From Postechiella marina (GTDB lineage Bacteria; Bacteroidota; Bacteroidia; Flavobacteriales; Flavobacteriaceae): a stretch of 64,000 bases of DNA. Positions 1-8,980 of the stretch are shown piece after piece (within the stretch, counting starts at the first letter, position 1; each line of letters begins with the position of its first letter). Position numbers and translations under genes: made by a program. The notes beneath the pieces were generated by a model. That model searched no databases. It saw only the letters and a list, made by a program, of their open reading frames with translations, and was not told the origin of the DNA. The DNA lies in assembly GCF_039538365.1 (NCBI RefSeq), contig NZ_BAABCA010000006.1, positions 310,001-374,000 on the forward strand. Direction: 5' to 3'.

Positions 1-366
1 CGTTTTACAGACATGAGTGCACCATACAACACCAATATAAACACCCAATTTAAAGCCATAGCCAAAGAGCAAGGCATTAAACTTCACGAAGGCGTTTACG
101 CTAGTGTTGTTGGTCCGCAATTAGAAACAAGAGCAGAATACCGCATGTTAAAAATTATAGGCGCAGACGCTGTAGGCATGAGCACCGTACCAGAAATTAT
201 TGTTGCCAACCACTTAAATTTAAAAGTAGCAGCAGTATCTGTTTTAACAGACGAATGCGACCCAAACAACCTAAAACCAGTAGATATTAACGAAATAATA
301 GCCATGGCAGGTAAAGCAGAACCAGAAATGATAACCCTGTTTAAAGAACTAATAAAAACACTTTAA
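1..366 (+). CDS. Purine nucleoside phosphorylase, C-terminal part (cut by window edge)
   Basis: The frame is open from the first base and ends at 364-366, so 121 residues are visible and the N-terminal half lies outside the window. The conserved segments GPQLETRAEYRML and GADAVGMSTVPEIIVA identify a trimeric inosine/guanosine-type purine nucleoside phosphorylase, an enzyme that cleaves purine nucleosides with phosphate into base and ribose-1-phosphate in the cytoplasm. The residues before the first internal ATG (RFTD, then MSAPYN) continue the family motif, so the ATG at 13 is not the true start. The family is usually about 270 residues, so roughly 150 are missing. The next genes (sterol-desaturase-like, DUF547, TIGR04283-type glycosyltransferase) are ones I associate with arsenosugar clusters, where a nucleoside phosphorylase could release the adenine of an arsenic-containing nucleoside. 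That role is inference; general purine salvage is the default. Confidence 0.93.
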   Translation, partial: RFTDMSAPYNTNINTQFKAIAKEQGIKLHEGVYASVVGPQLETRAEYRMLKIIGADAVGMSTVPEIIVANHLNLKVAAVSVLTDECDPNNLKPVDINEIIAMAGKAEPEMITLFKELIKTL

Positions 367-372
367 ACTATA

Positions 373-455
373 GCGTTACCCAAGGGTCGGGCTTTCGCGA
401 GTCGCTTCCCAAAGAAAAATTGGGAGAGCTCCAACAATCGCTCAATCCCTAACGC
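373..455. repeat. REP-like intergenic element, copy A
   Basis: An 83-bp element that is GC-rich for this genome. It starts GCGTTACCC and ends TAACGC, so its termini are inverted repeats. Inside is a GGGTCGGGC-type block and a GGGAG..AGCTC block. A related element with the same ends and inner blocks lies at 20871-20952. No ORF covers it. It looks like a dispersed palindromic repeat of the kind scattered between genes in this bacterial family; its role is unknown. Confidence 0.6.
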
Positions 456-518
456 ACACACCAACTATTGGCGGTTTATAACACCAAGTTATGGTCGCCA
501 ATATTTAGTTAGTTAACT

Positions 519-1415
519 ATGAATAAGTATATAGAACTTATAAAAAACTCCTATTCTGGGTATTGGAATTATCTTAAAAACGAGATACTTTTTCAAAACC
601 AATGGGATAATTATTTTTATGGACTAATAGCCATTTCACTTATTGTTTGGACTTTAGAAATTATTTTTCCTTGGCGAAAAAACCAATCTATTTTTAGAAA
701 AGATTTTTGGCTAGACACCTTTTACATGTTCTTCAACTTCTTTATTCTAAACCTAATTGTATTTATAGCCTTATCTAACACCGCAGCACAGTTACTAAAC
801 GATATTTTAAAAACAGTAGGCTTATCGCTTTCTAGCTTTCAATTATACAACACTAACGATTTACCAAAATGGCTAGGCTTATTAATTTTCTTTCTAGTTT
901 CCGATTTTGTTCAATGGAACACACACCGCTTATTACACCGGTTTGAGTTTTTCTGGAACTTCCATAAAGTACACCACAGTGTAAAAGAAATGGGCTTTGC
1001 TGCACACCTACGTTACCATTGGATGGAGCCTGTTATGTACAAGTCTATTCTTTACATTCCGTTAGCTTTAATAGCCAATTACAGCGCGCAAGATGTTGCC
1101 ATTGTCTATTTTTTTAGCATAGCTATTGGCCATTTAAACCATGCAAACTTAGGTTGGGATTATGGTATTTTAAAATACATATTTAACAACCCTAAAATGC
1201 ACATATGGCACCATGCAAAAGAATTACCAGAACATGTTAGGTATGGTGTAAATTACGGACTAACATTAAGTATTTGGGATTATCTTTTTAAAACAGACTA
1301 CGTACCTCACAATGGCAGAGATATAGAACTTGGTTTTAAAAACGACGAACAATTTCCTAAAGATTTTATAAGTCAAGAACTTTACCCTAAATTCTCAAAA
1401 AAAGAGAATCTTTAA
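519..1415 (+). CDS. Sterol desaturase / fatty acid hydroxylase superfamily membrane protein
   Basis: A 298-residue polytopic membrane protein with the histidine clusters of the fatty acid hydroxylase superfamily: HRLLH at 136-140, HKVHH at 149-153, two histidines at 205 and 208 (GHLNH) and HIWHH at 228-232. These are expected to hold a di-iron centre that hydroxylates or desaturates a lipid-like substrate at the membrane. Hydrophobic stretches occur near residues 33-50, 68-88, 118-132 and 175-205. The gene lies 152 bp after the nucleoside phosphorylase, with the REP-like element between, and 14 bp before the DUF547 lipoprotein. The substrate cannot be told from the sequence; despite the family name a sterol is unlikely in this kind of organism. 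Confidence 0.88.
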   Translation: MNKYIELIKNSYSGYWNYLKNEILFQNQWDNYFYGLIAISLIVWTLEIIFPWRKNQSIFRKDFWLDTFYMFFNFFILNLIVFIALSNTAAQLLNDILKTVGLSLSSFQLYNTNDLPKWLGLLIFFLVSDFVQWNTHRLLHRFEFFWNFHKVHHSVKEMGFAAHLRYHWMEPVMYKSILYIPLALIANYSAQDVAIVYFFSIAIGHLNHANLGWDYGILKYIFNNPKMHIWHHAKELPEHVRYGVNYGLTLSIWDYLFKTDYVPHNGRDIELGFKNDEQFPKDFISQELYPKFSKKENL

Positions 1416-1429
1416 AATAAAATTAATTA

Positions 1430-2296
1430 ATGAAACACCTACAATTCATTTTAATTCTTTTTTTTATTACCGCCTGTTCTAGCACAAAACACAATGTTAT
1501 TAAGGCGCAAAAAGAGGGAGCAGAAGCCCCAAAAACAAACACCACAATTGCTTCTAAAGTCTGGCATAAAACCACTAAACAAAAAGATACTATTAAAACA
1601 CCCAAAAATGTTATTTCTTCTCCTGCTACAACCCCTATAAAAGGGTCTATAAAAAAACCTCATCATAAAGATTTTAATACTTTACTACAAAAATATGTAT
1701 CTAAAAACGGACTTGTAAATTATAAAGCCCTTAAAACAAAAAGAGCCCATTTACTAAGCTACATAACATACCTTGGCCAAAACACACCAGAAAACTCTTG
1801 GAGTAAAGAAGACAAACTGGCCTATTGGATTAACGCATACAACGCCTTGACCATAGATTTAATTTTACGCCATTATCCCGTAAAAAGCATAAAAGACATT
1901 AAAAAACCTTGGGAGCGTCGGTTTTGGAAACTTGGCAATAAATGGTACAACCTCAATGATATTGAGCACAATATATTAAGAAAACTTAACGAACCTCGTA
2001 TTCATTTTGCTATTGTTTGCGCTTCGTTTTCTTGTCCAAAATTATCTAATATTGCATACACAGCGTCAAATATAGATGCACAATTAACAACAGCAACCAA
2101 AGACTTTTTAGCAGATGCAAAACGTAATTATATTTCTAAAAACAGCATCGAACTATCAAAAATTTTCCAATGGTTTATCAAAGATTTTAAACAAAGTGGA
2201 AATTTAATCGATTTTTTAAACCAATATTCTCACGTTAAAATATCCGCGAAAGCGAGAAAAACATATAAAGATTATAATTGGAGTTTAAATGAGTAA
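1430..2296 (+). CDS. DUF547 domain lipoprotein
   Basis: A 288-residue protein with a lipoprotein signal (hydrophobic residues 4-14, lipobox Cys16) followed by a low-complexity Lys/Thr/Pro linker to about residue 75. The C-terminal part is a DUF547 domain: YWINAYNAL at 132-140, then CASFSCP at 197-203 with Cys197 and Cys202, and an FKQSGN stretch near the end. The domain's biochemical function is not established; the conserved Cys and His positions are compatible with a thiol-based or transglutaminase-like activity. It should sit in the periplasm or at the outer membrane. Its stop overlaps the next gene's start by 8 bp, so it is probably translationally coupled to the TIGR04283-type glycosyltransferase. 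A second DUF547 protein is at 12906-13619. Confidence 0.88.
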   Translation: MKHLQFILILFFITACSSTKHNVIKAQKEGAEAPKTNTTIASKVWHKTTKQKDTIKTPKNVISSPATTPIKGSIKKPHHKDFNTLLQKYVSKNGLVNYKALKTKRAHLLSYITYLGQNTPENSWSKEDKLAYWINAYNALTIDLILRHYPVKSIKDIKKPWERRFWKLGNKWYNLNDIEHNILRKLNEPRIHFAIVCASFSCPKLSNIAYTASNIDAQLTTATKDFLADAKRNYISKNSIELSKIFQWFIKDFKQSGNLIDFLNQYSHVKISAKARKTYKDYNWSLNE

Positions 2297-3005
2297 AATA
2301 TCTGTTATTATTCCCGTTTATAATGAAGCAGATCGCATCGTTAATTTATTAAGCTATCTTGTAAAAAATGGTTCAGAAAAAAATATTTTAGAACTTATAA
2401 TTGTTGATGGTGGCAGCCAAGACGAGACTTGCACAGGTGTTAAAAATGCCAAATTAAAAACTAAAATACACATCACTTTAGTTCACTCTAAAAAAGGACG
2501 CGCCAAACAAATGAATGCGGGCGCTAGAATTGCAAAAGGCAGTATCCTTTATTTTTTACACGCAGATTCTTACCCTCCAAAAGGCTTCGATAAACTTATT
2601 GTAAACCAAGTAAACAAAAACAATTTAGCTGGCTGTTTTAAAATGAAATTCGACTCGAACCACATATGGCTAAAGCTTGCTGGTTGGTTTACGCAATTCT
2701 CTTTAAAATCGTTTAGAGGTGGCGACCAAAGTTTGTTTGTAACAAAAACATTGTTTTATAAAGTTGGTGGCTTTAACGAAACGTTTACCATTTACGAAGA
2801 CAACGATTTAATAAGAAAACTTTACGATTGTAAGCAATTTGTAGTTATTCAACATTGGTTAACAACCTCTGCACGGTGCTATAACACCAATGGCGTTTTT
2901 AGGCTTCAGTTTCATTATTGGACTATTCATTTAAAAAAAATGTTTGGAGCTTCGCCTAAGCATTTAAACGACTATTACCTTAAGCATGTTAGTGTTAAAA
3001 ACTAA
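2289..3005 (+). CDS. Family 2 glycosyltransferase, TIGR04283 (arsenosugar-associated) type
   Basis: A 238-residue soluble GT2. The N-terminus SVIIPVYNEAD is the nucleotide-binding strand, DGGSQDET begins at residue 40, and GRAKQMNAGA at 70-79 followed by FLHADS at 89-94 is the signature of the TIGR04283 group. That group was first named as rSAM/selenodomain-associated transferase 2 and is now often called arsenosugar biosynthesis glycosyltransferase. HADS replaces the usual DxD metal site. It overlaps the DUF547 lipoprotein by 8 bp. With the nucleoside phosphorylase upstream, this suggests the end of an arsenosugar-type pathway whose methyltransferase and radical SAM genes would lie left of the window. 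The acceptor is unknown. Confidence 0.85.
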   Translation: MSKISVIIPVYNEADRIVNLLSYLVKNGSEKNILELIIVDGGSQDETCTGVKNAKLKTKIHITLVHSKKGRAKQMNAGARIAKGSILYFLHADSYPPKGFDKLIVNQVNKNNLAGCFKMKFDSNHIWLKLAGWFTQFSLKSFRGGDQSLFVTKTLFYKVGGFNETFTIYEDNDLIRKLYDCKQFVVIQHWLTTSARCYNTNGVFRLQFHYWTIHLKKMFGASPKHLNDYYLKHVSVKN

Positions 3006-3094
3006 TAAATTTCACTTAACAAAATTATAATTGTTACAAAAAACTCATTTAATCGTCTACTTTTATAACATCATCAATTATAAAGACAATTAGA

Positions 3095-4621
3095 ATGAAA
3101 CATTTTTACTTTGCACTTTTAAGTTTATCCTTTTTAACGTTTCAATTGCATGCACAAGAGCAGTCTATTGGCGCTAAATTAATAGATTCATTATCTAAAA
3201 AACCTATTCCTTTTGCTACCATTTCTACAACAAAAAACTCGGGTGTAATAAGTAATAGCTCTGGTAATTTTGTAATACATTTTAGAAAAAAACCATCAAA
3301 AAAAGACTCTATATTTATTAGGTGTTTAGGCTACAAAACAAAACGTTATTTAACACATACATTTACAGACAGTATTGTTTTACTAAGTCCTGAGTCTATT
3401 GAACTAAATGAGGTTTTATTATCGAACAAAAACTACACTGCAGAAGAAATTATTGAAAAAGCCAAAGAAAACTTAAATACCAATTACGAATTTAATTATA
3501 TAAAAAGCAGGTTATTTTACAGAGCTTCTGATTTTTCTAATATGACGAAAAACGAAGTTGACATTAAAAAATCTACCATTCCAGAATTTAATCAAAAATT
3601 TGTAGATAGCATATTATTAGCCATGCCTAAAAATGCAGACGATTATACAGAAATACTTGCCGATTTGTATGGTAAATCTAACCAAGACGAATCTTTTAAA
3701 CTAGATATTATAAAGGCGTCGCACCTATATGATAAAAGTAAACAAGTATCTTTGGAAGGGTTTGAAGAAAAATTTAATTCTATTGTAAAAAAGTATGTAA
3801 AACGCGACTCATATTTTAAAATTAAATCGGGGCTTTTTGGTACAAAAGAAAGTATAGACTCTAGTTTTTTTGAAAGTAATAAACAAGAAGAAATAGAGCA
3901 AACAGAAGCTTTTATAGAGCAGAAAAAGAAAAATGAAGCTGCACGTAAAAAAAACTTTTTAAATTATAGAAAATCTTCTATTGCAGACTTACAGAATACG
4001 AGTTTTCTTTTTGAAGACAGTGATTTAAATTTTTTAGAAAAGCCAAACAGGTATCATTTTAAAATTGAAGACTATAGTTTTTTAAACGACAACTTTGTTT
4101 ATAAAATAACTTTTACACCCAAGCGAAAAGAAGACTACAAAGGCACAATTTATATAAACGCAGACGATTTTGCTATTGTTAGGCTAGATTACGAAAATGT
4201 AAAAGCTTTAAAAAACTTTAGGCTTTTAGGTATTTCTTATAGTAAATATTTAAAAAAAGGCACCTTTATTTACTCGAAAATAAGTACAGATAAATACAGT
4301 TTAAAATATGCCGATATTGAGGAAGGTTCTACATTTGGAATAAAAAGACCTTTGGCCATTATTGAAAAAAACAAACATACTAAAGGCCGAAGAAAGCAAA
4401 ACGAATTGTCTTCAGACATTCATTTTATAATATCTAACAGACATAAAAACGAATTGGTAGTTTTTGAAGACGAGCCTATTACAGAAAGTCTGTTTAATAA
4501 TTTTACAGAAAAACCCAAAACAAGCCCTATTTATTTACCTAAATACAATCCGGATTTCTGGAAAGGTTATAATGTTATAGAGCCAAACCAAGCCATTAAA
4601 GATTTTAAGAGTATAGAGTAA
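3095..4621 (+). CDS. Exported protein with carboxypeptidase-like regulatory domain
   Basis: A 508-residue protein with a Sec signal peptide (residues 1-20, ending LHAQ) and an N-terminal carboxypeptidase-like regulatory beta-sandwich at about 24-105 (IGAKLIDSLSKKPIPFATIS, then GYKTK). This domain type is common on Bacteroidota outer-membrane and periplasmic proteins. Residues 255-285 are charged and helical (Glu/Lys-rich); the remainder looks beta-rich and includes a conserved-looking ITFTPKRKEDYKGTIYI stretch near 350. No catalytic motif is recognised, and there is no TonB plug or C-terminal sorting domain. It is a single gene with a near-consensus promoter upstream (TACTTTTA around 3058-3065), and it converges with the phosphoesterase gene across a 1-bp gap. 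Confidence 0.75.
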   Translation: MKHFYFALLSLSFLTFQLHAQEQSIGAKLIDSLSKKPIPFATISTTKNSGVISNSSGNFVIHFRKKPSKKDSIFIRCLGYKTKRYLTHTFTDSIVLLSPESIELNEVLLSNKNYTAEEIIEKAKENLNTNYEFNYIKSRLFYRASDFSNMTKNEVDIKKSTIPEFNQKFVDSILLAMPKNADDYTEILADLYGKSNQDESFKLDIIKASHLYDKSKQVSLEGFEEKFNSIVKKYVKRDSYFKIKSGLFGTKESIDSSFFESNKQEEIEQTEAFIEQKKKNEAARKKNFLNYRKSSIADLQNTSFLFEDSDLNFLEKPNRYHFKIEDYSFLNDNFVYKITFTPKRKEDYKGTIYINADDFAIVRLDYENVKALKNFRLLGISYSKYLKKGTFIYSKISTDKYSLKYADIEEGSTFGIKRPLAIIEKNKHTKGRRKQNELSSDIHFIISNRHKNELVVFEDEPITESLFNNFTEKPKTSPIYLPKYNPDFWKGYNVIEPNQAIKDFKSIE

Positions 4622-4622
4622 A

Positions 4623-5354
4623 TTAATCTTTATTTCTTCCTTTTTCGTCTGGGTATAAAGTATATACAGCATCGCTTTGTAAAAAGGCCTTGGTGTCTAT
4701 ATCCATACCTGTTATTTTACCGCGAAAAGCAGCACCTGTATCTACATTCCAGATATTAACCGCGTTCATTGGCACATCTACATTAAAATTGGTTGTAGGT
4801 GTATGGCCTATATAAATTTCTTTGTAATGTTTTAAACGCTTAGGATAAATAACATCATCTACAGCAATATTTTTGTCTATAGCCAAAGTCATTTCCCAAA
4901 GAGTTCTATCAAAATAAAGTGTTTCTTTAAAAGTCTCTTTTTCTGCCCCATGCATAGATGTAAATCCAGCATGTAAAAACAGTCTATTTTTACTATCTAA
5001 ATAATACATTCTTAAATTTTCAAAAAACTCTAAATGTTTACTTTTTTCTTCTGCAGAAAAACCTGAATAACTTTCCATAGTTTCTTTTCCACCGTGTATA
5101 TACCATGTTGGATTAACCTCTCCTTCTCTTAAATAGTTTTCGCACCAAACATCGTGGTTTCCTTTTATAAAAACACACTTTATGGTTTGAGAAAGCTCTA
5201 TTAAAAACTCTATAACTTGAGCAGATTCGCTCCAACCATCTACATAATCTCCCATAAAAATTAGAGTATCGTCATCTTTAACCTCTAACTTATTTAAAAG
5301 TTGTATTAATGCCTTTAACCCACCATGTATATCTCCTATTGCTAAAACGCGCAT
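4623..5354 (-). CDS. Calcineurin-like metallophosphoesterase (Ser/Thr phosphatase type)
   Basis: A 243-residue cytoplasmic protein with the full dimetal phosphoesterase signature: GDIHG at 7-11, GDYVDG at 35-40 and GNHD at 65-68, with later His residues in FLHAGF and IGHTPT. The order and spacing match PPP-type serine/threonine phosphatases and symmetrical Ap4A hydrolases of bacteria. It starts directly with the first beta strand and has no signal peptide. The physiological substrate (phosphoprotein or diadenosine polyphosphate) cannot be decided from the sequence. It is a single gene, convergent with the preceding gene and divergent from pyc. Confidence 0.88.
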   Translation of the reverse strand: MRVLAIGDIHGGLKALIQLLNKLEVKDDDTLIFMGDYVDGWSESAQVIEFLIELSQTIKCVFIKGNHDVWCENYLREGEVNPTWYIHGGKETMESYSGFSAEEKSKHLEFFENLRMYYLDSKNRLFLHAGFTSMHGAEKETFKETLYFDRTLWEMTLAIDKNIAVDDVIYPKRLKHYKEIYIGHTPTTNFNVDVPMNAVNIWNVDTGAAFRGKITGMDIDTKAFLQSDAVYTLYPDEKGRNKD

Positions 5355-5520
5355 AAATCTTTTTAAGCAAAATTAATAGAATCTATTAAAAATAAGCAAA
5401 CTTCATATTAAATTATTATTAATAGAAAATACTTAAAAACTATTACTTCAAACATTTTAATTATCGCTAAATGTTAGCTATTTTAGGAAAAACTATTTAT
5501 AGACTAAAAAAACTATTCCA

Positions 5521-8500
5521 TTGAAAATTAAAAAAGTACTTGTTGCCAATCGCGGAGAAATCGCTATTAGAATTTTTAGAGCTTGCACAGAAATTAATGT
5601 AAAAACTGTTGGAATTTACACCTTTGAAGACCGCTACTCTTTACATAGATACAAAGCTGATGAATCTTACCAAATAGGACAAGATAACGAGCCTTTAAAG
5701 CCATATTTAAATATTAATGCTATTATAAAAGTAGCTTTAAAAAATGGTGTAGACGCTATACATCCTGGTTACGGGTTTCTATCTGAAAATGCAGATTTAG
5801 CTCAAGCCTGCGAAGACAACAATATTATTTTTATTGGCCCCAAGGTATCTGTTTTAAAAGCATTAGGCGATAAAATTACAGCTAAAAAGGTAGCTGTAGC
5901 TAACAACATCCCTATTATACAAAGTAACAAAAACCCTTTAACAAGTATTGATGTAGCCATTACCGAAGCTAAAAAAATAGGCTACCCAATTATGCTTAAA
6001 GCAGCGTCTGGTGGTGGTGGACGAGGCATGCGCGTTATAAGAAAAGAAGATGAACTAAAAAGTGCTTTTAACGAAAGTAAACGCGAAGCATTAAATGCAT
6101 TTGGTGACGACACCGTTTTTTTAGAAAAATTTGTAGAAAATCCTAAACATATAGAGATACAAATTGTTGCAGATAATTATGGTAACACGGTACATTTATT
6201 TGAAAGAGATTGCTCTGTACAAAGACGTTACCAAAAAGTAATAGAATTTGCCCCTTCTTTTGGTTTAAAAGAAGAAACAAAACAAGCTTTATACAATTAT
6301 GCTATTAAAATATGTAAAGCTGTAAACTATAATAATATTGGTACAGTAGAGTTTTTGGTAGACGATGATGGTTCTATTTATTTTATAGAAGTAAACCCAC
6401 GTGTACAAGTAGAACATACGGTAACCGAAGTAATTACTAATATAGATTTAATAAAAACACAAATAAATATTGCCAATGGCTATAAACTAGCAGATGAGCA
6501 AATTAAAATTGGCAGCCAAGATTCTATAAAAATAAATGGCTATGCGTTACAATGTAGAATTACGACAGAAGACCCTCAAAACGATTTTAAACCAGATTAC
6601 GGTACTGTTAGCGCTTATAGAAGTGCTTCTGGTTTTGGTATTAGGTTAGACGCTGGTAGTATATATCAAGGCGCAACTATTTCTCCGTTTTTTGATTCTA
6701 TGTTGGTAAAAGTAACCGCTAATAGCACAACTCTAGAAGGTGCTAGCAGAAAAATACGTCGTGCTTTAGCCGAGTTTAGAATTAGAGGCGTAAAAACCAA
6801 CATGCCTTTTCTTGATAATATTTTAAAACACGACACTTTTAGACAAGGCAAAGTAACGGTTAACTTTATTAAATCTAATCCAGACTTATTTATTTTTAAA
6901 GCGCCAAGAAACAGAGCAACTAAACTTATTACGTATTTAGGAGACATTATTGTTAATGGAAATGCTGATGTAAAAAAGAAGGACAATTCTAAAACTTTTG
7001 TACTACCTAAAGTACCTAAATTTGATACTGAAGCCAGGTACCCAGAAGGCACTAAAGATTTGCTAACCAAGCTTGGTCCAGAAAAATTTTCGCAATGGTT
7101 AATAAACGAAAAGAAAGTACATTTTACAGACACAACCATGCGTGATGCACATCAAAGTTTGCTAGCCACACGTATGCGTACTTACGATATGATGAAGGTT
7201 GCTGAAGGTTATGCAAAAAACCATCCAGACATTTTTAGCATGGAAGTTTGGGGAGGCGCCACTTTTGATGTGTGTTTACGGTTTCTTCAAGAAAACCCTT
7301 GGGAGCGTTTACGTGCTTTACGTAAAGCCATGCCAAACGTATTACTACAAATGCTTATTCGCGGATCTAATGGCGTGGGTTACAAAGCCTATTCAGATAA
7401 TTTAATAGGAGAATTTGTTGAACAATCTTGGGAAAATGGCGTAGATGTATTTAGAATTTTTGACTCGCTTAACTGGATGCAATCGCTAGGACCTTGTATA
7501 GAGCATGTAAGAGCACGCACTGGTGGTTTGGCTGAAGGCTCTATATGTTACACCAACGATATTTTAAACCCAGAAAACACAAAATATAACTTAAAATATT
7601 ACGTAAACTTAGCAAAAGAAATTGAAGGCGCAGGTGCCCATATTTTAGGTGTAAAAGATATGGCTGGTTTATTAAAACCTTATGCTGCTTACGAACTTAT
7701 ATCGGCTTTAAAATCTGAATTAAAAATTCCTATTCATTTACATACACACGATACATCATCCATACAATCGGCAACCTATTTAAAAGCCATAGAGGCTGGT
7801 GTAGATGTTGTAGATGTTGCCTTAGGAGGTTTATCTGGATTAACGTCTCAACCTAACTTTAACTCGGTTGTAGAAATGATGAAATTTCAAGACAGAGCAA
7901 GCTCGATTAATATAGACTCTTTAAACGAATACTCTAATTATTGGGAAGCTGTAAGAACTTATTACTATCCTTTTGAATCTGGTTTAAAATCGGGTTCTGG
8001 CGAAGTATTTAAACATGAAATACCAGGCGGACAATACTCTAATTTAAAACCACAAGCACAAGCTTTAGGCTTAGAAGATCGTTTTCACGAAATTACTAAA
8101 ATGTATGGCGAAGTAAACACCTTATTTGGCGATATTATTAAAGTAACTCCAAGCTCTAAGGTTGTTGGAGACATGGCGCAATATTTAGTAAGTAACAACC
8201 TAACTATACAAGATGTTATAGAACGTGGCGACAGTATTTCTTTTCCGCAATCTGTTGTCGATTTGTTTAAAGGACAATTAGGTCAACCTGTTGGCGGATT
8301 CCCTAAAGCGTTGCAAAATCTTATTTTAAAAGATCAAAAACCTTTTACAGACAGACCCAATGCACACATACCGCCATTAGATATTGAAAAGGAGTATAAA
8401 GCTTTCAAAAAAATATTTGAACACGATTTAAGTAGAACTATTGATTACACCGATTTTTTATCTTATCAACTTTACCCAAAAGTATTTACAGATGCTTTTA

Positions 8501-8973
8501 ACAAGCATTTAAAATATGATAATTTAATGAATTTGCCTACCAAAAATTTCTTTTATGGCATGGAAATAGGCGAAGAAATTATTATAGAATTAGACCGAGG
8601 AAAAACGCTACTTATTACTTTAGACTCGATAGGTAAAGCAAATGAAAGTGGTATTGTTACGGTTTATTTTAAAGTTAACGGTCAAGGACGTAGTGTTGAA
8701 ATTAAAGATACATCTATAAAAATAGATAAGACCGAAAATATAAAAGTAGATAAAGCAGATGATAACCAAATTGGTGCTCCATTACAAGGCATGCTATCTA
8801 CAATTTTAGTGAAAAAGGGAGAAAAAGTAACAAAAAATCAACCTTTGTTTATTATTGAAGCCATGAAAATGGAGACTACTATTACTGCCACGAAAGATGC
8901 TACAGTAAAGAAAATTGTATTAAAAACAGGATTTATGGTAAATGCTGAAGATTTAATAGTTGTATTAGACTAG
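5521..8973 (+). CDS. pyc: Pyruvate carboxylase (TTG start)
   Basis: A 1150-residue biotin enzyme that makes oxaloacetate from pyruvate and bicarbonate with ATP, feeding the TCA cycle and gluconeogenesis. An N-terminal biotin carboxylase (VLVANRGEIAIRIF at 6-19, a glycine-rich ATP loop AASGGGGRGM near 161-170, EVNPRVQVEHT near 291-301) is followed by the carboxyltransferase (TTMRDAHQSL near 537, plus HLHTHD) and a C-terminal biotin carboxyl carrier domain with EAMKMET, the biotinylated Lys being about residue 1116. Full single-chain architecture is present. The start is TTG: it begins exactly at the conserved N-terminus and no in-frame ATG lies close by. The gene converges with the Omp85-like gene, 7 bp apart. 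Confidence 0.97.
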   Translation: MKIKKVLVANRGEIAIRIFRACTEINVKTVGIYTFEDRYSLHRYKADESYQIGQDNEPLKPYLNINAIIKVALKNGVDAIHPGYGFLSENADLAQACEDNNIIFIGPKVSVLKALGDKITAKKVAVANNIPIIQSNKNPLTSIDVAITEAKKIGYPIMLKAASGGGGRGMRVIRKEDELKSAFNESKREALNAFGDDTVFLEKFVENPKHIEIQIVADNYGNTVHLFERDCSVQRRYQKVIEFAPSFGLKEETKQALYNYAIKICKAVNYNNIGTVEFLVDDDGSIYFIEVNPRVQVEHTVTEVITNIDLIKTQINIANGYKLADEQIKIGSQDSIKINGYALQCRITTEDPQNDFKPDYGTVSAYRSASGFGIRLDAGSIYQGATISPFFDSMLVKVTANSTTLEGASRKIRRALAEFRIRGVKTNMPFLDNILKHDTFRQGKVTVNFIKSNPDLFIFKAPRNRATKLITYLGDIIVNGNADVKKKDNSKTFVLPKVPKFDTEARYPEGTKDLLTKLGPEKFSQWLINEKKVHFTDTTMRDAHQSLLATRMRTYDMMKVAEGYAKNHPDIFSMEVWGGATFDVCLRFLQENPWERLRALRKAMPNVLLQMLIRGSNGVGYKAYSDNLIGEFVEQSWENGVDVFRIFDSLNWMQSLGPCIEHVRARTGGLAEGSICYTNDILNPENTKYNLKYYVNLAKEIEGAGAHILGVKDMAGLLKPYAAYELISALKSELKIPIHLHTHDTSSIQSATYLKAIEAGVDVVDVALGGLSGLTSQPNFNSVVEMMKFQDRASSINIDSLNEYSNYWEAVRTYYYPFESGLKSGSGEVFKHEIPGGQYSNLKPQAQALGLEDRFHEITKMYGEVNTLFGDIIKVTPSSKVVGDMAQYLVSNNLTIQDVIERGDSISFPQSVVDLFKGQLGQPVGGFPKALQNLILKDQKPFTDRPNAHIPPLDIEKEYKAFKKIFEHDLSRTIDYTDFLSYQLYPKVFTDAFNKHLKYDNLMNLPTKNFFYGMEIGEEIIIELDRGKTLLITLDSIGKANESGIVTVYFKVNGQGRSVEIKDTSIKIDKTENIKVDKADDNQIGAPLQGMLSTILVKKGEKVTKNQPLFIIEAMKMETTITATKDATVKKIVLKTGFMVNAEDLIVVLD

Positions 8974-8980
8974 TAAATTT

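Noticed and set aside
6666..7139. A 157-codon open frame on the minus strand inside pyc
   Set aside because: It lies wholly within the conserved carboxylase gene in an antisense frame, with no ribosome site, promoter or recognisable protein.
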